From assembly GCA_934778215.1 (NCBI GenBank), contig CAKVOE010000001.1, positions 372,001 to 436,000 on the forward strand: 64,000 nucleotides of DNA. The letters are read 5' to 3'. The notes beneath the pieces are model-generated. The model did not search any database. It had not been told where the DNA came from and saw only the letters and a list, made by a program, of their open reading frames with translations. The position numbers and the translations under genes were made by a program. The stretch's first letter is position 1, and every line of letters begins with the position of its first letter. Source of the stretch: an uncultured Clostridia bacterium (GTDB lineage: Bacteria; Bacillota; Clostridia; Christensenellales; UBA1242). Of the stretch, positions 26,727 through 36,005 are shown in pieces.

Positions 26727-27947
26727 ATGAAGTCTTTTAAAGATTTAAAAAATGTAATTGACAAATTGGTCTCAAAAAAACAAAAGACGGATCAGATGGA
26801 TTTTGAGGTTGGTCGTTGGTTTAATATTGATAAATTAAAAATTGCATTAACCAAAGGTAAAGAATTTACTAAAACTCAAAACGAAATTAAAATAGCGATA
26901 GATGATGAAGATGATAACGACACAAGAAAAGAAATTCTTGAACTAATTGGTGAAGTTGCCAAAATGTACAAAGAAAATCATAACGAAGTGGAGATTACCG
27001 TTGTTGCTCCGTGGCTAAGGTTTGAAGAGGCTGAATATTTACAATCTCTCCAAGTGAAAAACAAAATAAAAATCAAAACACAAGATGTGGGACATAAATA
27101 CGGACTTGATGAAATTGTTAAAGTTCAAGCTGAATCTAAAAATTTTATTGAATTCATTAAGGAGAAAGGAAAAAACTTATCTCCGCTTGAAAAATTTATT
27201 TTAATATATGAATTTGTAGCCAACCGTGAATATAAAATGGGTGATGGCGGACACACAAGAAGTGTTTATGGAGTTTTAAAATATAATGATATTGTTTGTG
27301 TTGGATATGCTCGACTTCTTGAATACTTGTGTGCCCAGGCTGATATTAAAGATATGGTTGTAACGTGTCAAGGTGTGGAAGTTAAATCCGACAAAGAAAA
27401 TAAAGAGGTATATGGGCACGAAATAAATTTTATTTATATTAAAGACGAGAAATATAAGATAGATGGTTGGTATTATGCAGATTCTTGTTGGGACAGTCCA
27501 AAAAGAAAAATGGATAAAAAACTCCCATCGCTTAACTATTGCTTGATTAATCTTAAGCAAGTCAGAGATATGACGGCTAATTCTGTAATAACAGACTATA
27601 GCAAAAAGGTGGAAGATTTGGCGAGCTGTTTTATCACGACTATATATATGAGGAATTTTAAATTCATGGACCCAAGAGATAAACGGAATTTAGGTCGCTT
27701 AACTCATGACGAAAGAGCGAAATATAAACGTGAAAAACTTACTGAATTCTTTGATAAAATTCACGATGAAACAAGAAACGCACCTATTAGTTATGGCAAA
27801 TTTACTGATGCATTTTATGTTGCTCATTTAGCTATGGGGTTAACAGGTAGGGAAGTGGGAGATAGGTACGTTGAAATTTTTTATAATAGTATGCGGAGAT
27901 TTAAAGATGAAACTTTGTCTAAGGAAAGTTCACCTATAAATAGTTAA
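26727..27947 (+). CDS. Transglutaminase-like cysteine protease-fold protein
   Basis: The 406-aa protein has no signal peptide or membrane helix, so it is probably cytoplasmic. The middle shows a transglutaminase-like catalytic triad: Cys in IVCVGYARLLEYL (about residue 191), His in GHEINFIYI (about 231) and Asp in WYYADSCWD (about 250). The N-terminal part (1-150) is charged and helical; the C-terminal part (about 270-406) is a helical Arg/Lys/Asp-rich domain. I recognise the fold but not a named family. A peptidase or amidase role is likely; the substrate is unknown. It stands alone, with an unusual repeat structure before its ribosome binding site and a terminator after it. Confidence 0.7.
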   Translation: MKSFKDLKNVIDKLVSKKQKTDQMDFEVGRWFNIDKLKIALTKGKEFTKTQNEIKIAIDDEDDNDTRKEILELIGEVAKMYKENHNEVEITVVAPWLRFEEAEYLQSLQVKNKIKIKTQDVGHKYGLDEIVKVQAESKNFIEFIKEKGKNLSPLEKFILIYEFVANREYKMGDGGHTRSVYGVLKYNDIVCVGYARLLEYLCAQADIKDMVVTCQGVEVKSDKENKEVYGHEINFIYIKDEKYKIDGWYYADSCWDSPKRKMDKKLPSLNYCLINLKQVRDMTANSVITDYSKKVEDLASCFITTIYMRNFKFMDPRDKRNLGRLTHDERAKYKREKLTEFFDKIHDETRNAPISYGKFTDAFYVAHLAMGLTGREVGDRYVEIFYNSMRRFKDETLSKESSPINS

Positions 27948-28067
27948 CTACAAAATTTAGTTGGTTAATATATTATAAATTGTGATAAAATATTGTTAGA
28001 TTAAAAATTTAGTTAAAAATTGTTGATTAAAAAATTTTACACAAAAAAAACTATTTATAATTTTTTC

Positions 28068-28112
28068 AAACGGCTCTAATGCTTTGTTTTACAACGAAAG
28101 AGCCGTTTTTTT
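28068..28112 (+). terminator. Intrinsic terminator
   Basis: AAACGGCTCT (28068-28077) pairs with AGAGCCGTTT (28099-28108), followed by TTTT. Confidence 0.9.
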
Positions 28113-28317
28113 GTAGTAAAATTTATAACTAAAAAGTGATATTGAGGGTTAAAGAGGAGAAGTGCAGTTGCAAATATAGGTAAATATTTATAATCGGCAC
28201 AGAAAAGTTATATAAGTAATAATTTAATTGAAAACTATAAGACAAAAACTGCTAAAACAAAAACAATCAAATAAAAAAAGATAGGACAACTTGTATTTTA
28301 TTAATTGAATAAATTGT

Positions 28318-28347
28318 TTGTAATTTTAGTATATTTTGGGTTATAAT
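28318..28347 (+). promoter_or_regulatory. Promoter of the ymfF-ymfH operon
   Basis: TTGTAA (28318-28323), 18 bp, TATAAT (28342-28347). Confidence 0.6.
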
Positions 28348-28381
28348 TACATTATAAAATTAACTTTACTCGGGAGAAATT

Positions 28382-29656
28382 ATGGAGCAAAATTTAATAA
28401 CTTTTCCAAACAAATTTAGGGCGGTTGTTTGTAATATGTCAAGTCGTATGGTGTGTGTGTCGGTTAGTATATGCACCGGTGCAGAATTGGAACAGAGATC
28501 GTGGTCGGGAATATCACATTTAACCGAAAGACTTATTCGCTCTGCTGTGCTATCGCAGGTTTCTACGGTTGGTGCAATTGTAGATACAAAAACCGATTTT
28601 GAGCATATAGAAATTACCGTTTCGTGCCAGCCTGAAGCGTTGGAGTTTGTAATTAAAACATTGTCTGATTGCATATTTAACTTTTATCCAAAGCAAGCAA
28701 GCCTTGAAAGGGAGCAATTTAAAATTTCGCAAGAAATAGAAAAAGAAAGTTTTAACCCAATGGCACAGTTGTTTAATTTAACCCAAAAATATATGTATAA
28801 GGGAACAAACCTTTCTACTACCATTCTTGGAACGCAAAAAACCATAGATTCTATCACTATTGCAGATGTTAGAGATTTTTTGGCAAACAATTTAATGCCA
28901 GAAAATGTTTTGGTTTCGGTTGTTGGAGAACTCACAAAAATAGAAAATGGAAACAATGTTTCAAAAGACCTTGCAATGGAACAGGTTCAAGCCTACCTAA
29001 ACAAATATTTTTATATTAAAACCATAGAGCAAAATTATAAAAGACGGGCAAAATCTACTCCTTCTGTTGTGCCAGCGGAACCAATTTTTATAGCAAAAAA
29101 TAAGCCACTTAACCAAACAAGGTTTCAAATTAGTTTTCCTACCGCTCCTCACGAGTCGGCGGGGTATAAGTATGCCAAAATTTTAGAAAAGTATTTATAT
29201 TTATATTTGCGTGTTCAACTAAAAGAAACGGCGGGGGTTTATGGCATAGAAACTAAGGTTATTCAGTTTAAAAACAATAGTCATATTTCTATCTCGTTTG
29301 CCGTAGATAGCGAAAGGGCAGAAAATATTTATGAATTAGTGGTGTTGGCGTTAATTAATTTGCAAAAAGAACACATTACAAAAGATGAGTTTGATAGTTT
29401 GGTTAATATGTATAAAACCGAAGTCGCTCTTTTGCACGCCTTGCCAACAAACTTGGCGACCAGATACAATAAGCAATTATTTTTGAAGGACAAATTATTC
29501 GACTTAGATGCCGAATTATCTCAAATTTCGGCTTTGGTTTACGAAAACTTTCACACCACATGTTCTGCTACACTAGATTTTAGCACAATGGTTGTAATTA
29601 TGCTTGGCAGAATTAATAAAGAGTTTAATCCGTTTAAACTAACGGAAGGGAGATAG
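28382..29656 (+). CDS. M16-family peptidase homologue, YmfF-like, probably inactive
   Basis: The 424-aa protein has the two-lobed insulinase (M16) fold, but where the zinc motif H-x-x-E-H should be it reads SHLTER (about residue 44), lacking the second His. The following gene has the intact motif. The pair matches the YmfF/YmfH arrangement of Bacillota, where one partner is catalytic and the other shapes the substrate chamber. YmfF/YmfH homologues are reported near EF-P modification and sporulation genes. ATG 28382 follows GGGAG; stop TAG, with the next gene 2 bp later. Confidence 0.85.
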   Translation: MEQNLITFPNKFRAVVCNMSSRMVCVSVSICTGAELEQRSWSGISHLTERLIRSAVLSQVSTVGAIVDTKTDFEHIEITVSCQPEALEFVIKTLSDCIFNFYPKQASLEREQFKISQEIEKESFNPMAQLFNLTQKYMYKGTNLSTTILGTQKTIDSITIADVRDFLANNLMPENVLVSVVGELTKIENGNNVSKDLAMEQVQAYLNKYFYIKTIEQNYKRRAKSTPSVVPAEPIFIAKNKPLNQTRFQISFPTAPHESAGYKYAKILEKYLYLYLRVQLKETAGVYGIETKVIQFKNNSHISISFAVDSERAENIYELVVLALINLQKEHITKDEFDSLVNMYKTEVALLHALPTNLATRYNKQLFLKDKLFDLDAELSQISALVYENFHTTCSATLDFSTMVVIMLGRINKEFNPFKLTEGR

Positions 29657-29658
29657 TT

Positions 29659-30888
29659 ATGAATACAAAGGGTACTTTATATACCTATCCAAATGGTTTA
29701 AGGCTTGCTTTTAAAAAGGCACAAAAGGGCTCCGTTAAGGCGTCTTTTACCATGCTTGTGCTTACTGGAAGCGAAAACGAAGATGAACCAAAAGGGATTG
29801 CACACCTTTTGGAACATTCTTTTTTTAAGGGAACCAAAGACTACACGCAAGAGCAGTTGTCGGTAGAACTTAATAAAATTTGTGCGAGAGCAAACGCAAG
29901 TACTTCTACGGAGTTTACCAAATTTAAGGCAAGGTTTCCTAGGTTTAATACCGAAAAGGTCTTGTCGCTTTTGTCTTCTATGATTTTTGATAGTGTATTT
30001 GATAGTGACGGGTTAGAAAAGGAAAAAAATGTAATTATTGAAGAGATAAAAATGTGTGCCGATGACCCGCCAAGGTTTGCTTTTGATAAACTAATGGAGA
30101 GTATGTACTCTGGCACGCCTTTTGGTACTGATATTGCTGGCACTCCAAAACTTTTAAAAAAGGTTTCACGAGAGGAAGTTATAAATTTTAGGAACACACA
30201 TTATATTCCAGAAAATGTTATTATTTCGGTTATTGGAGATTATGACCTAGAATATATTAAGTCACTTATAGAAAAATTTTTTGTTAATCGCTTTTTTGAA
30301 ATTAATGGAGAAACAAAAATTAAAAAGGAGTATTTGCCTTATACAACCAGAAAAGCAAAAACAATCATAAACAAAAAAAATCTTTTGCAGTCTAATGTTA
30401 TGATGGCAACATATATTATGAATGCAACTAGCAGTGACCGCAAAAAGTTCGCTCTTATGAATTTTATTCTTGGCGGAAGTATGGGGTCTAGACTTTTTAA
30501 AAAACTCCGAAACGAAATGTCGCTTTGTTATAGTATTTATACCGATAGTTTTTTGTATAAAAATAATGGGTTTATGCTTATTGATTTTTCTACATCAAAA
30601 AGCAACAGAGATTTGGCAATAGAGGCTGTTAAGGGAGAAATTGCCAACATTTTAGAAAATGGCATAACAGATGAGGAGTTTGAAGTAGCAAAAAGCGTTT
30701 TATTAAACACTTACTTAATGGAACAAGATATTCCGTATTCTAACACAACATACATTGCTTACAATGATAAGTTAGAAGACCCAAAGACCAAAATAAAACA
30801 ATTGCAAAATTTACAAAAAGAGGAATGCGAAGAGGTTTTTAGAAAATATATTCACTTAGACAATTTGCATATCTCTATAGTTGAATAA
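29659..30888 (+). CDS. M16-family zinc peptidase, YmfH-like
   Basis: The 409-aa protein has the inverted zinc motif HLLEH in GIAHLLEHSFFKGT (about 46-59) and the downstream acidic ligand region VIIEEIKM (about 120-127). The C-terminal lobe contains the R/Y-type substrate block SRLFKKLRNEMSLCYSIY. It is therefore the catalytic half of the pair with the upstream gene and probably forms a closed heterodimeric peptidase. ATG 29659 follows GGGAG inside the end of the upstream gene. Confidence 0.9.
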   Translation: MNTKGTLYTYPNGLRLAFKKAQKGSVKASFTMLVLTGSENEDEPKGIAHLLEHSFFKGTKDYTQEQLSVELNKICARANASTSTEFTKFKARFPRFNTEKVLSLLSSMIFDSVFDSDGLEKEKNVIIEEIKMCADDPPRFAFDKLMESMYSGTPFGTDIAGTPKLLKKVSREEVINFRNTHYIPENVIISVIGDYDLEYIKSLIEKFFVNRFFEINGETKIKKEYLPYTTRKAKTIINKKNLLQSNVMMATYIMNATSSDRKKFALMNFILGGSMGSRLFKKLRNEMSLCYSIYTDSFLYKNNGFMLIDFSTSKSNRDLAIEAVKGEIANILENGITDEEFEVAKSVLLNTYLMEQDIPYSNTTYIAYNDKLEDPKTKIKQLQNLQKEECEEVFRKYIHLDNLHISIVE

Positions 30889-30990
30889 GCAATTAAAATT
30901 ATTTATTTCGTTTGCCTTTTATATTATATATATGGTAAAATAAATAAGTAAAAGGTATGCAAATTTAAGTAATTGGGAGATTTTTTGCAG

Positions 30991-33831
30991 GTGTATTACA
31001 ATCAAAGAAAGGTAAAAAAGCAAATAAGATGGAGAGATTTGGTAGTAGCAGGCATATTAGGGCTTGTTACTATTTTGTCGTTTTTTAGTGCTTTTCAAAA
31101 AATAACTAATTATGTATTAGGTTTTTTTGGTGTTTTATTTTATCCGTTAATGGTTTTGGCAATTTTAATTTTTGTAGCAAGAGCATTAAATATGAAGTTT
31201 AATATGACAGGTAAAAATCTGGCATTAATCATTTGTATTTTGTGTAGTTTAAACTTGCTTTTGCATACTATTTTTGTTGCAGGTTTTGCAAGAGAACAAG
31301 GTGTGCATTTTGCTAACTATTTTGCATTTTTAAAAAGCGTTATAACCTATGAGTCGGGGCTAACTATTGGTGGCGTTATTACAAGTATAATTTGCTATCC
31401 ATTTATGTGCATTTTGAGTACGGTAGGGGCTTGCATATTGTTTGCAATTGTTCTTATTATTGTTTCGGCACTTACAATAGACTATTATTTGAATGTCAGA
31501 AGTTTAGATTATCTCAAAAGGAAACAGTCGGTACAAAACCGCAATGAAATGGAAGAGTCTTCTGTTAAAAGTACCGGCATTGGAGATTTGTTAGAAAGAG
31601 AGCAAAACACCAATGTAAATTCTGATGATGACGATTTTGAAGAACAAAATGAAACCTTTAATTTTAACAACAGTATGACCAGCACAGAAGACGAACACTA
31701 TGACGATGACAATCTTTCTAATGACGACAAAGCTAAGTCTAGTTATGACCCAAACAAATTTTCAAGCGTGCAAGAATATATAAATTATCCTTATGTTCCA
31801 CCTAAGTTTATGCATGGCAAAAACACCGAAGAAAGGTCGGGATATGAATACAATCAAACCGCCGATTATAATCATAATTTAGATGAAAGCACAAGCAATT
31901 ACTATAATGAAGACGATGAAGAAAATCGTGATGACGACAATAATTATACAACTAATTATGACAATGCCGAAGGCGCCGAAGATAATGAAAACTATTATAA
32001 CGAAAATTTACATGACGATGATATTAATGTAGATGACGATATTGAAACGCCTGCATGGGCAAATGAAACACTAAACGCTGAAAGTGATGACGAAGACGAA
32101 TCTGATGACAATAATTCAAACTATAATAGTTATGAAAATTCTAGAACTCGAAGCAAAAATGAAAACGCCTTTAATAACAGTCCTTTTAGTGCTTTTGGAA
32201 GCACCGAAAACACCAAAAACACTAGAGCGAACAGAGAGTCGGAGGTTTTTGATAGTCCTGCAAAAAGATTTTTTGATTCTGCTCCAAAGATGCAACCCGA
32301 ACAGCTTTCGTTGGGTGTTGCAAAACCAAAAAATTATAAGCAAGAAAAGGATAGAAAATATTGCCCACCACCAACATCTATTCTAGATTACCATTCTGAT
32401 GACGAAAGTTCTTATGGAGGAGATTACGAAAAGAAGAGCGAAGCGCTAGAACAAGTTTTGAGTAGTTTTAATATAGATGCAAAAGTTACTAGCATCGTTA
32501 GAGGTCCAACAGTTACTCAGTACGAACTTAGTATGCCGTATGGTACTAGTGTAAAAAAGATATTATCATACGATAGCGATATTGCGGCGGTTTTAATGAG
32601 TAAGGGTGGTGTCAGAATTGAAGCACCAATACCTGGTAAAAATGCCGTTGGTGTAGAAGTCGCAAACGACAAACGTAGTTTTGTTGGTTTAAGAGAAATG
32701 CTAGAAAGTAAAGAATTTCAAAATTCTACCGTAAACCTTCCAATGGCTATTGGTAAAAGTATTTCGGGCGAAGTAGTTGTTAAGTCGCTTCCAAAACTAG
32801 TACATATGCTTATTGCAGGTTCTACTGGTTCGGGTAAATCAGTATTTTTACACACATTGATTTTAAGTATGATGTATAAGTGTTCTCCATCTCAATTAAG
32901 GTTTATTATGATAGACCCTAAGAGGGTTGAGTTTACTAGATATAGTGGTATGCCACATATGATGATTCCGCACGCCGTTTGTGAATGTGATAAGGCCATT
33001 AATGCATTAGGTTGGGCAGTAAAAGAAATGGAACGCAGATTTAAGAAGTTGCAACAATATCAAGTGCAAAACATACAAGATTTTAATCATTTAAAGGTTG
33101 TAACCGAAACTCACGAAGAAGAACAAATGGCATATCTTGTAATTGTAATTGATGAGCTTGCCGACCTTATGATGGTAGGTAAAAAAGAGGTAGAAGAAAA
33201 GATTGCAAGACTAGCTCAACTTGGTCGAGCTAGTGGTATACACATGATGATTGCAACTCAAAGACCATCTGCTGATATTATTACCGGTACTATTAAAAAC
33301 AATTTACCTACAAGAGTTGCTCTTAGTCTTGGTAGTTCAATTGATTCAAGAGTTATTTTGGACGAAACTGGTGCAGAAAAACTTTTGGGTTATGGGGATA
33401 TGCTACTTTCTGCACAAGACTCTAATGCAACCATTCGTTTGCAGGGTGGTTTTATGGATATGGACGAAGTAAGAAAGGTTGTAGAGTATATTAAAGACCA
33501 CAATGACACTTATTTTGATGAAGAACTAGAAAAAGAAATATTGTCTGATCCAAAGCAAGAGGTTCAATCTCCTGATAGTTCTGCATACGACCCTCAAAAT
33601 CCGGATCAAGACGAACTGTTGCCATCGGCTTTAAAACTTTGCATAGAAACAGGCGGAGCGTCTATTAATATGGTTCAAAGAAGGTTTAGAGTAGGTTATG
33701 CAAGGGCTGCTCGAATTATTGACCAAATGGAACTTGCGGGCTATATTTCGCCGGGTAATGGCAGTAAACTAAGAACGGTACACATGACAATGGCTGAATT
33801 TAATGAAAAATTTGGTGATGATGTAAATTAG
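30991..33831 (+). CDS. ftsK: DNA translocase FtsK/SpoIIIE
   Basis: This septal DNA pump moves chromosome ends through division or sporulation septa. I start at GTG 30991 (946 aa), about 10 bp after GGGAGA; TTG 30985 is also possible, while TTG 30973 overlaps the ribosome binding site. About four N-terminal membrane helices (20-165) are followed by a very acidic, Asp/Asn/Glu/Tyr-rich linker (about 210-430), the alpha/beta motor with Walker A GSTGSGKS at about 610-617 and Walker B VIVIDELADL, and a C-terminal winged-helix gamma domain (QRRFRVGYARAARIIDQME). In this spore former it could act as SpoIIIE. Stop TAG; rimO follows after 11 bp. Confidence 0.93.
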   Translation: MYYNQRKVKKQIRWRDLVVAGILGLVTILSFFSAFQKITNYVLGFFGVLFYPLMVLAILIFVARALNMKFNMTGKNLALIICILCSLNLLLHTIFVAGFAREQGVHFANYFAFLKSVITYESGLTIGGVITSIICYPFMCILSTVGACILFAIVLIIVSALTIDYYLNVRSLDYLKRKQSVQNRNEMEESSVKSTGIGDLLEREQNTNVNSDDDDFEEQNETFNFNNSMTSTEDEHYDDDNLSNDDKAKSSYDPNKFSSVQEYINYPYVPPKFMHGKNTEERSGYEYNQTADYNHNLDESTSNYYNEDDEENRDDDNNYTTNYDNAEGAEDNENYYNENLHDDDINVDDDIETPAWANETLNAESDDEDESDDNNSNYNSYENSRTRSKNENAFNNSPFSAFGSTENTKNTRANRESEVFDSPAKRFFDSAPKMQPEQLSLGVAKPKNYKQEKDRKYCPPPTSILDYHSDDESSYGGDYEKKSEALEQVLSSFNIDAKVTSIVRGPTVTQYELSMPYGTSVKKILSYDSDIAAVLMSKGGVRIEAPIPGKNAVGVEVANDKRSFVGLREMLESKEFQNSTVNLPMAIGKSISGEVVVKSLPKLVHMLIAGSTGSGKSVFLHTLILSMMYKCSPSQLRFIMIDPKRVEFTRYSGMPHMMIPHAVCECDKAINALGWAVKEMERRFKKLQQYQVQNIQDFNHLKVVTETHEEEQMAYLVIVIDELADLMMVGKKEVEEKIARLAQLGRASGIHMMIATQRPSADIITGTIKNNLPTRVALSLGSSIDSRVILDETGAEKLLGYGDMLLSAQDSNATIRLQGGFMDMDEVRKVVEYIKDHNDTYFDEELEKEILSDPKQEVQSPDSSAYDPQNPDQDELLPSALKLCIETGGASINMVQRRFRVGYARAARIIDQMELAGYISPGNGSKLRTVHMTMAEFNEKFGDDVN

Positions 33832-33842
33832 AGGAAAATTTT

Positions 33843-35210
33843 ATGAAAACAAAGAATGTTAGTTTAAAGGGTTTACAAGTTGGAGTTGTTTCGCTTGGGT
33901 GCGATAAAAATCGTATAGATACCGAAAATATGATGACCTATTTGCAGTCTGATGGGGTAAATTTTGTTGCAGACCCTAGCGAAGCGGATATAATTATTGT
34001 AAATACTTGTGCATTTATAAAATCTAGTAGAGATGAATCTTATAGAACAATAGAAGAAATGACCACCTACCGCAAAACGGGTAGATGTACATGCTTAGTT
34101 GTTACGGGGTGTTTTCCGCAGTTAAGGTTAAACGACTTGCGTAACGACTTTCCTGAAATTGATGTATTTATGGGCACAAATGATTACAAACAAATTTCTG
34201 ATATTATAAAACAGTTTTATGATGAATCTAATGATGGAGATATAATAAAAGTTAGTGATGACTACAATGTAGATTCTATTGAAAAGGGTAGGGTTATTAC
34301 AACTCCTCCTTACTTTGCATACTTGAAAGTTGCCGATGGTTGCGATAATTTTTGTTCCTATTGCTTAATTCCATATATTAGGGGTAGATATAGATCTCGC
34401 AGAATAGAAAGCATTGTTCAAGAGGCCAGTGATTTGGTAGAAAACGGTGCAAAAGAACTTATTTTGGTCGCACAAGATGTTGCAAAGTATGGCGAAGATT
34501 TGTATAAAAGAAATCGCCTTGCCGATTTAATTATAGAACTTAGCAAGTTAGAAAAGTTAAAATGGATAAGGTTGTTATATTGCTATCCAGAACACTTAAC
34601 CGATAACGCACTTGATGAGATTAAAAACAATCCAAAAGTTTGTGCTTATGTTGATATTCCTTTTCAACATTGCAACAATGAGATATTAAAGGTTATGAAC
34701 CGCAAAGTTCAAAAAGGTGACCTTGTAAGACTAATTGAATCCCTAAAAAAGAGCGATAAAGATATTGCTATTAGAAGTACTTTTATTTTGGGTTTTCCGG
34801 GCGAAACAAAAAAGGACTTTAATGAGTTAATTAAGTTTATCAAAGAATACAAAATGCCAAATGTAGGATTTTTTACCTACTCAAGAGAGGACGGTACCGT
34901 TGCTGCAAGATTAGAAAATCAGATTGATGAAATTACAAAAAAACGCAGATTGCTAAAAGCGGTTAGGGTTCAAAAAAATATAGTAAAACAATATAATAAG
35001 TCGCTTGTTGGCAAAACAATTAAGGTTTTGTATGAGGGAATAGACTCAGAAACGGGCAAAGACTTTGGCAGAAGCGAATATCAAGCACCTGATATTGATA
35101 CCATTACCTTTATTACAAATGGCGGAAGACTTAAAGTTGGTGAATTTTATAATGTCACCATTGACAAGGTAAAAGGCTATGACTTATATGGTCATGTTGA
35201 AGAGGACTAG
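33843..35210 (+). CDS. rimO: Ribosomal protein S12 methylthiotransferase RimO
   Basis: RimO is a radical SAM enzyme that adds a methylthio group to Asp88 of ribosomal protein S12. The 455-aa protein opens with the diagnostic VSLGCDKNRIDTE and has the SAM-cluster motif C-x3-C-x2-C in GCDNFCSYC (about 166-174), the second-cluster cysteines in the N-terminal domain, and a C-terminal TRAM domain. The S-L-G-C-x-K-N-x-x-D-x-E opening separates it from MiaB, which is encoded separately at 61623-62975. It is in the ftsK-rimO-pgsA run. Stop TAG. Confidence 0.93.
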   Translation: MKTKNVSLKGLQVGVVSLGCDKNRIDTENMMTYLQSDGVNFVADPSEADIIIVNTCAFIKSSRDESYRTIEEMTTYRKTGRCTCLVVTGCFPQLRLNDLRNDFPEIDVFMGTNDYKQISDIIKQFYDESNDGDIIKVSDDYNVDSIEKGRVITTPPYFAYLKVADGCDNFCSYCLIPYIRGRYRSRRIESIVQEASDLVENGAKELILVAQDVAKYGEDLYKRNRLADLIIELSKLEKLKWIRLLYCYPEHLTDNALDEIKNNPKVCAYVDIPFQHCNNEILKVMNRKVQKGDLVRLIESLKKSDKDIAIRSTFILGFPGETKKDFNELIKFIKEYKMPNVGFFTYSREDGTVAARLENQIDEITKKRRLLKAVRVQKNIVKQYNKSLVGKTIKVLYEGIDSETGKDFGRSEYQAPDIDTITFITNGGRLKVGEFYNVTIDKVKGYDLYGHVEED

Positions 35211-35222
35211 GGGGAAAGCACT

Positions 35223-35942
35223 ATGAACGAGAAAATGAAAAATGTACCAAATATTTTATCTTTTGCAAGAATAATTTTAACGCCTATTGTAATTGCGTTG
35301 TTTTTAATTCCATCAGGGGTTTGTAAATTTGTTTCATTTGCTTTATATTTTATTGCTTCTTGCACCGACTTTTTAGATGGCTACATTGCAAGAAAGTATA
35401 ATGCTGTTAGCGATATGGGAAAACTTTTAGATGCCTCAGCAGATAAATTTTTACAGACCAGTGCACTTATTTTGGTACTTACATCGGAGTATAATGTGGT
35501 TAGTATGTGGATATCAGTTGTTCTTATGCTGGTGTTTTTACTAAGAGATTCTTGGATGAGTACAATTCGTCAACTATCTGCCAGCAAAGGCGTTGTAATT
35601 TCGGCAGACATCTGGGGAAAAATTAAATCTATATTAATGGACGTTGCTCTTGGTGTGTTATTTTTGTATTGCGGGCTTTGCTCTATTTTAAAAGAGGGTC
35701 AAAACACCAAACTTTTTGCAGACTTAACCGTTGAGTATATTGGTTGCTTTGGTATTGTATTGCTTGCAATCGCTGGAATTTTTTGTATCATTTCGTGCAT
35801 CAACTACACAAAAAATGCTTGGGGCGTAGTTGTAAAAGGACAAGAAAAGGATAGCGTAATAACCGATGCACAAATTTCTATTGAAAATTATATAGAGAGT
35901 GAAAACACTGATTGTAAGGGCATAGATAATTCACAAAAATAA
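35223..35942 (+). CDS. pgsA: CDP-diacylglycerol-glycerol-3-phosphate 3-phosphatidyltransferase
   Basis: PgsA makes phosphatidylglycerol phosphate at the membrane, the committed step to phosphatidylglycerol and cardiolipin. The 239-aa protein contains the CDP-alcohol phosphatidyltransferase signature D-F-L-D-G-Y-I-A-R, eight residues, G-x3-D-x3-D (about 53-79). About five membrane helices are visible. The C-terminal 30 residues are polar and longer than usual. The order rimO-pgsA-recA parallels Bacillus, without cinA between pgsA and recA. Confidence 0.92.
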   Translation: MNEKMKNVPNILSFARIILTPIVIALFLIPSGVCKFVSFALYFIASCTDFLDGYIARKYNAVSDMGKLLDASADKFLQTSALILVLTSEYNVVSMWISVVLMLVFLLRDSWMSTIRQLSASKGVVISADIWGKIKSILMDVALGVLFLYCGLCSILKEGQNTKLFADLTVEYIGCFGIVLLAIAGIFCIISCINYTKNAWGVVVKGQEKDSVITDAQISIENYIESENTDCKGIDNSQK

Positions 35943-35954
35943 TTTTATTTTATG

Positions 35955-35983
35955 TTGAAATGTAATTATTTTTGCATTATAAT
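35955..35983 (+). promoter_or_regulatory. Promoter of recA
   Basis: TTGAAA (35955-35960), 17 bp, TATAAT (35978-35983). I see no GAAC-N4-GTTC or AAAC-N4-GTTT palindrome overlapping it. Confidence 0.75.
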
Positions 35984-36005
35984 CTAACTAAGGGGAGAAA
36001 TTTTT

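Larger units (their letters stand above)
27948..28381 (+). other. Gene-free gap with a possible short transcript
   Basis: This 434-bp gap contains a weak promoter-like pair, TTGGTT (27961-27966) and TAAAAT (27986-27991) with TGTGA before it but a long 19-bp spacer, a strong terminator at 28068-28112, and the promoter of the next operon at 28318-28347. An RNA of about 115 nt between the first promoter and the terminator is possible. No coding sequence is visible. Confidence 0.4.

Noticed and set aside
28113..28317. Short coding remnant after an AGGAGAA site near 28160
   Set aside because: The frame after the site stops within six codons; it is not a gene.
32084..32386. 100-codon alternative frame inside the FtsK linker
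   Set aside because: Arises from repetitive Asp/Asn codons of the linker; no ribosome binding site or family.
35943..36005. SOS box at recA
   Set aside because: No palindrome of the GAAC-N4-GTTC or AAAC-N4-GTTT type is visible in the leader or promoter.
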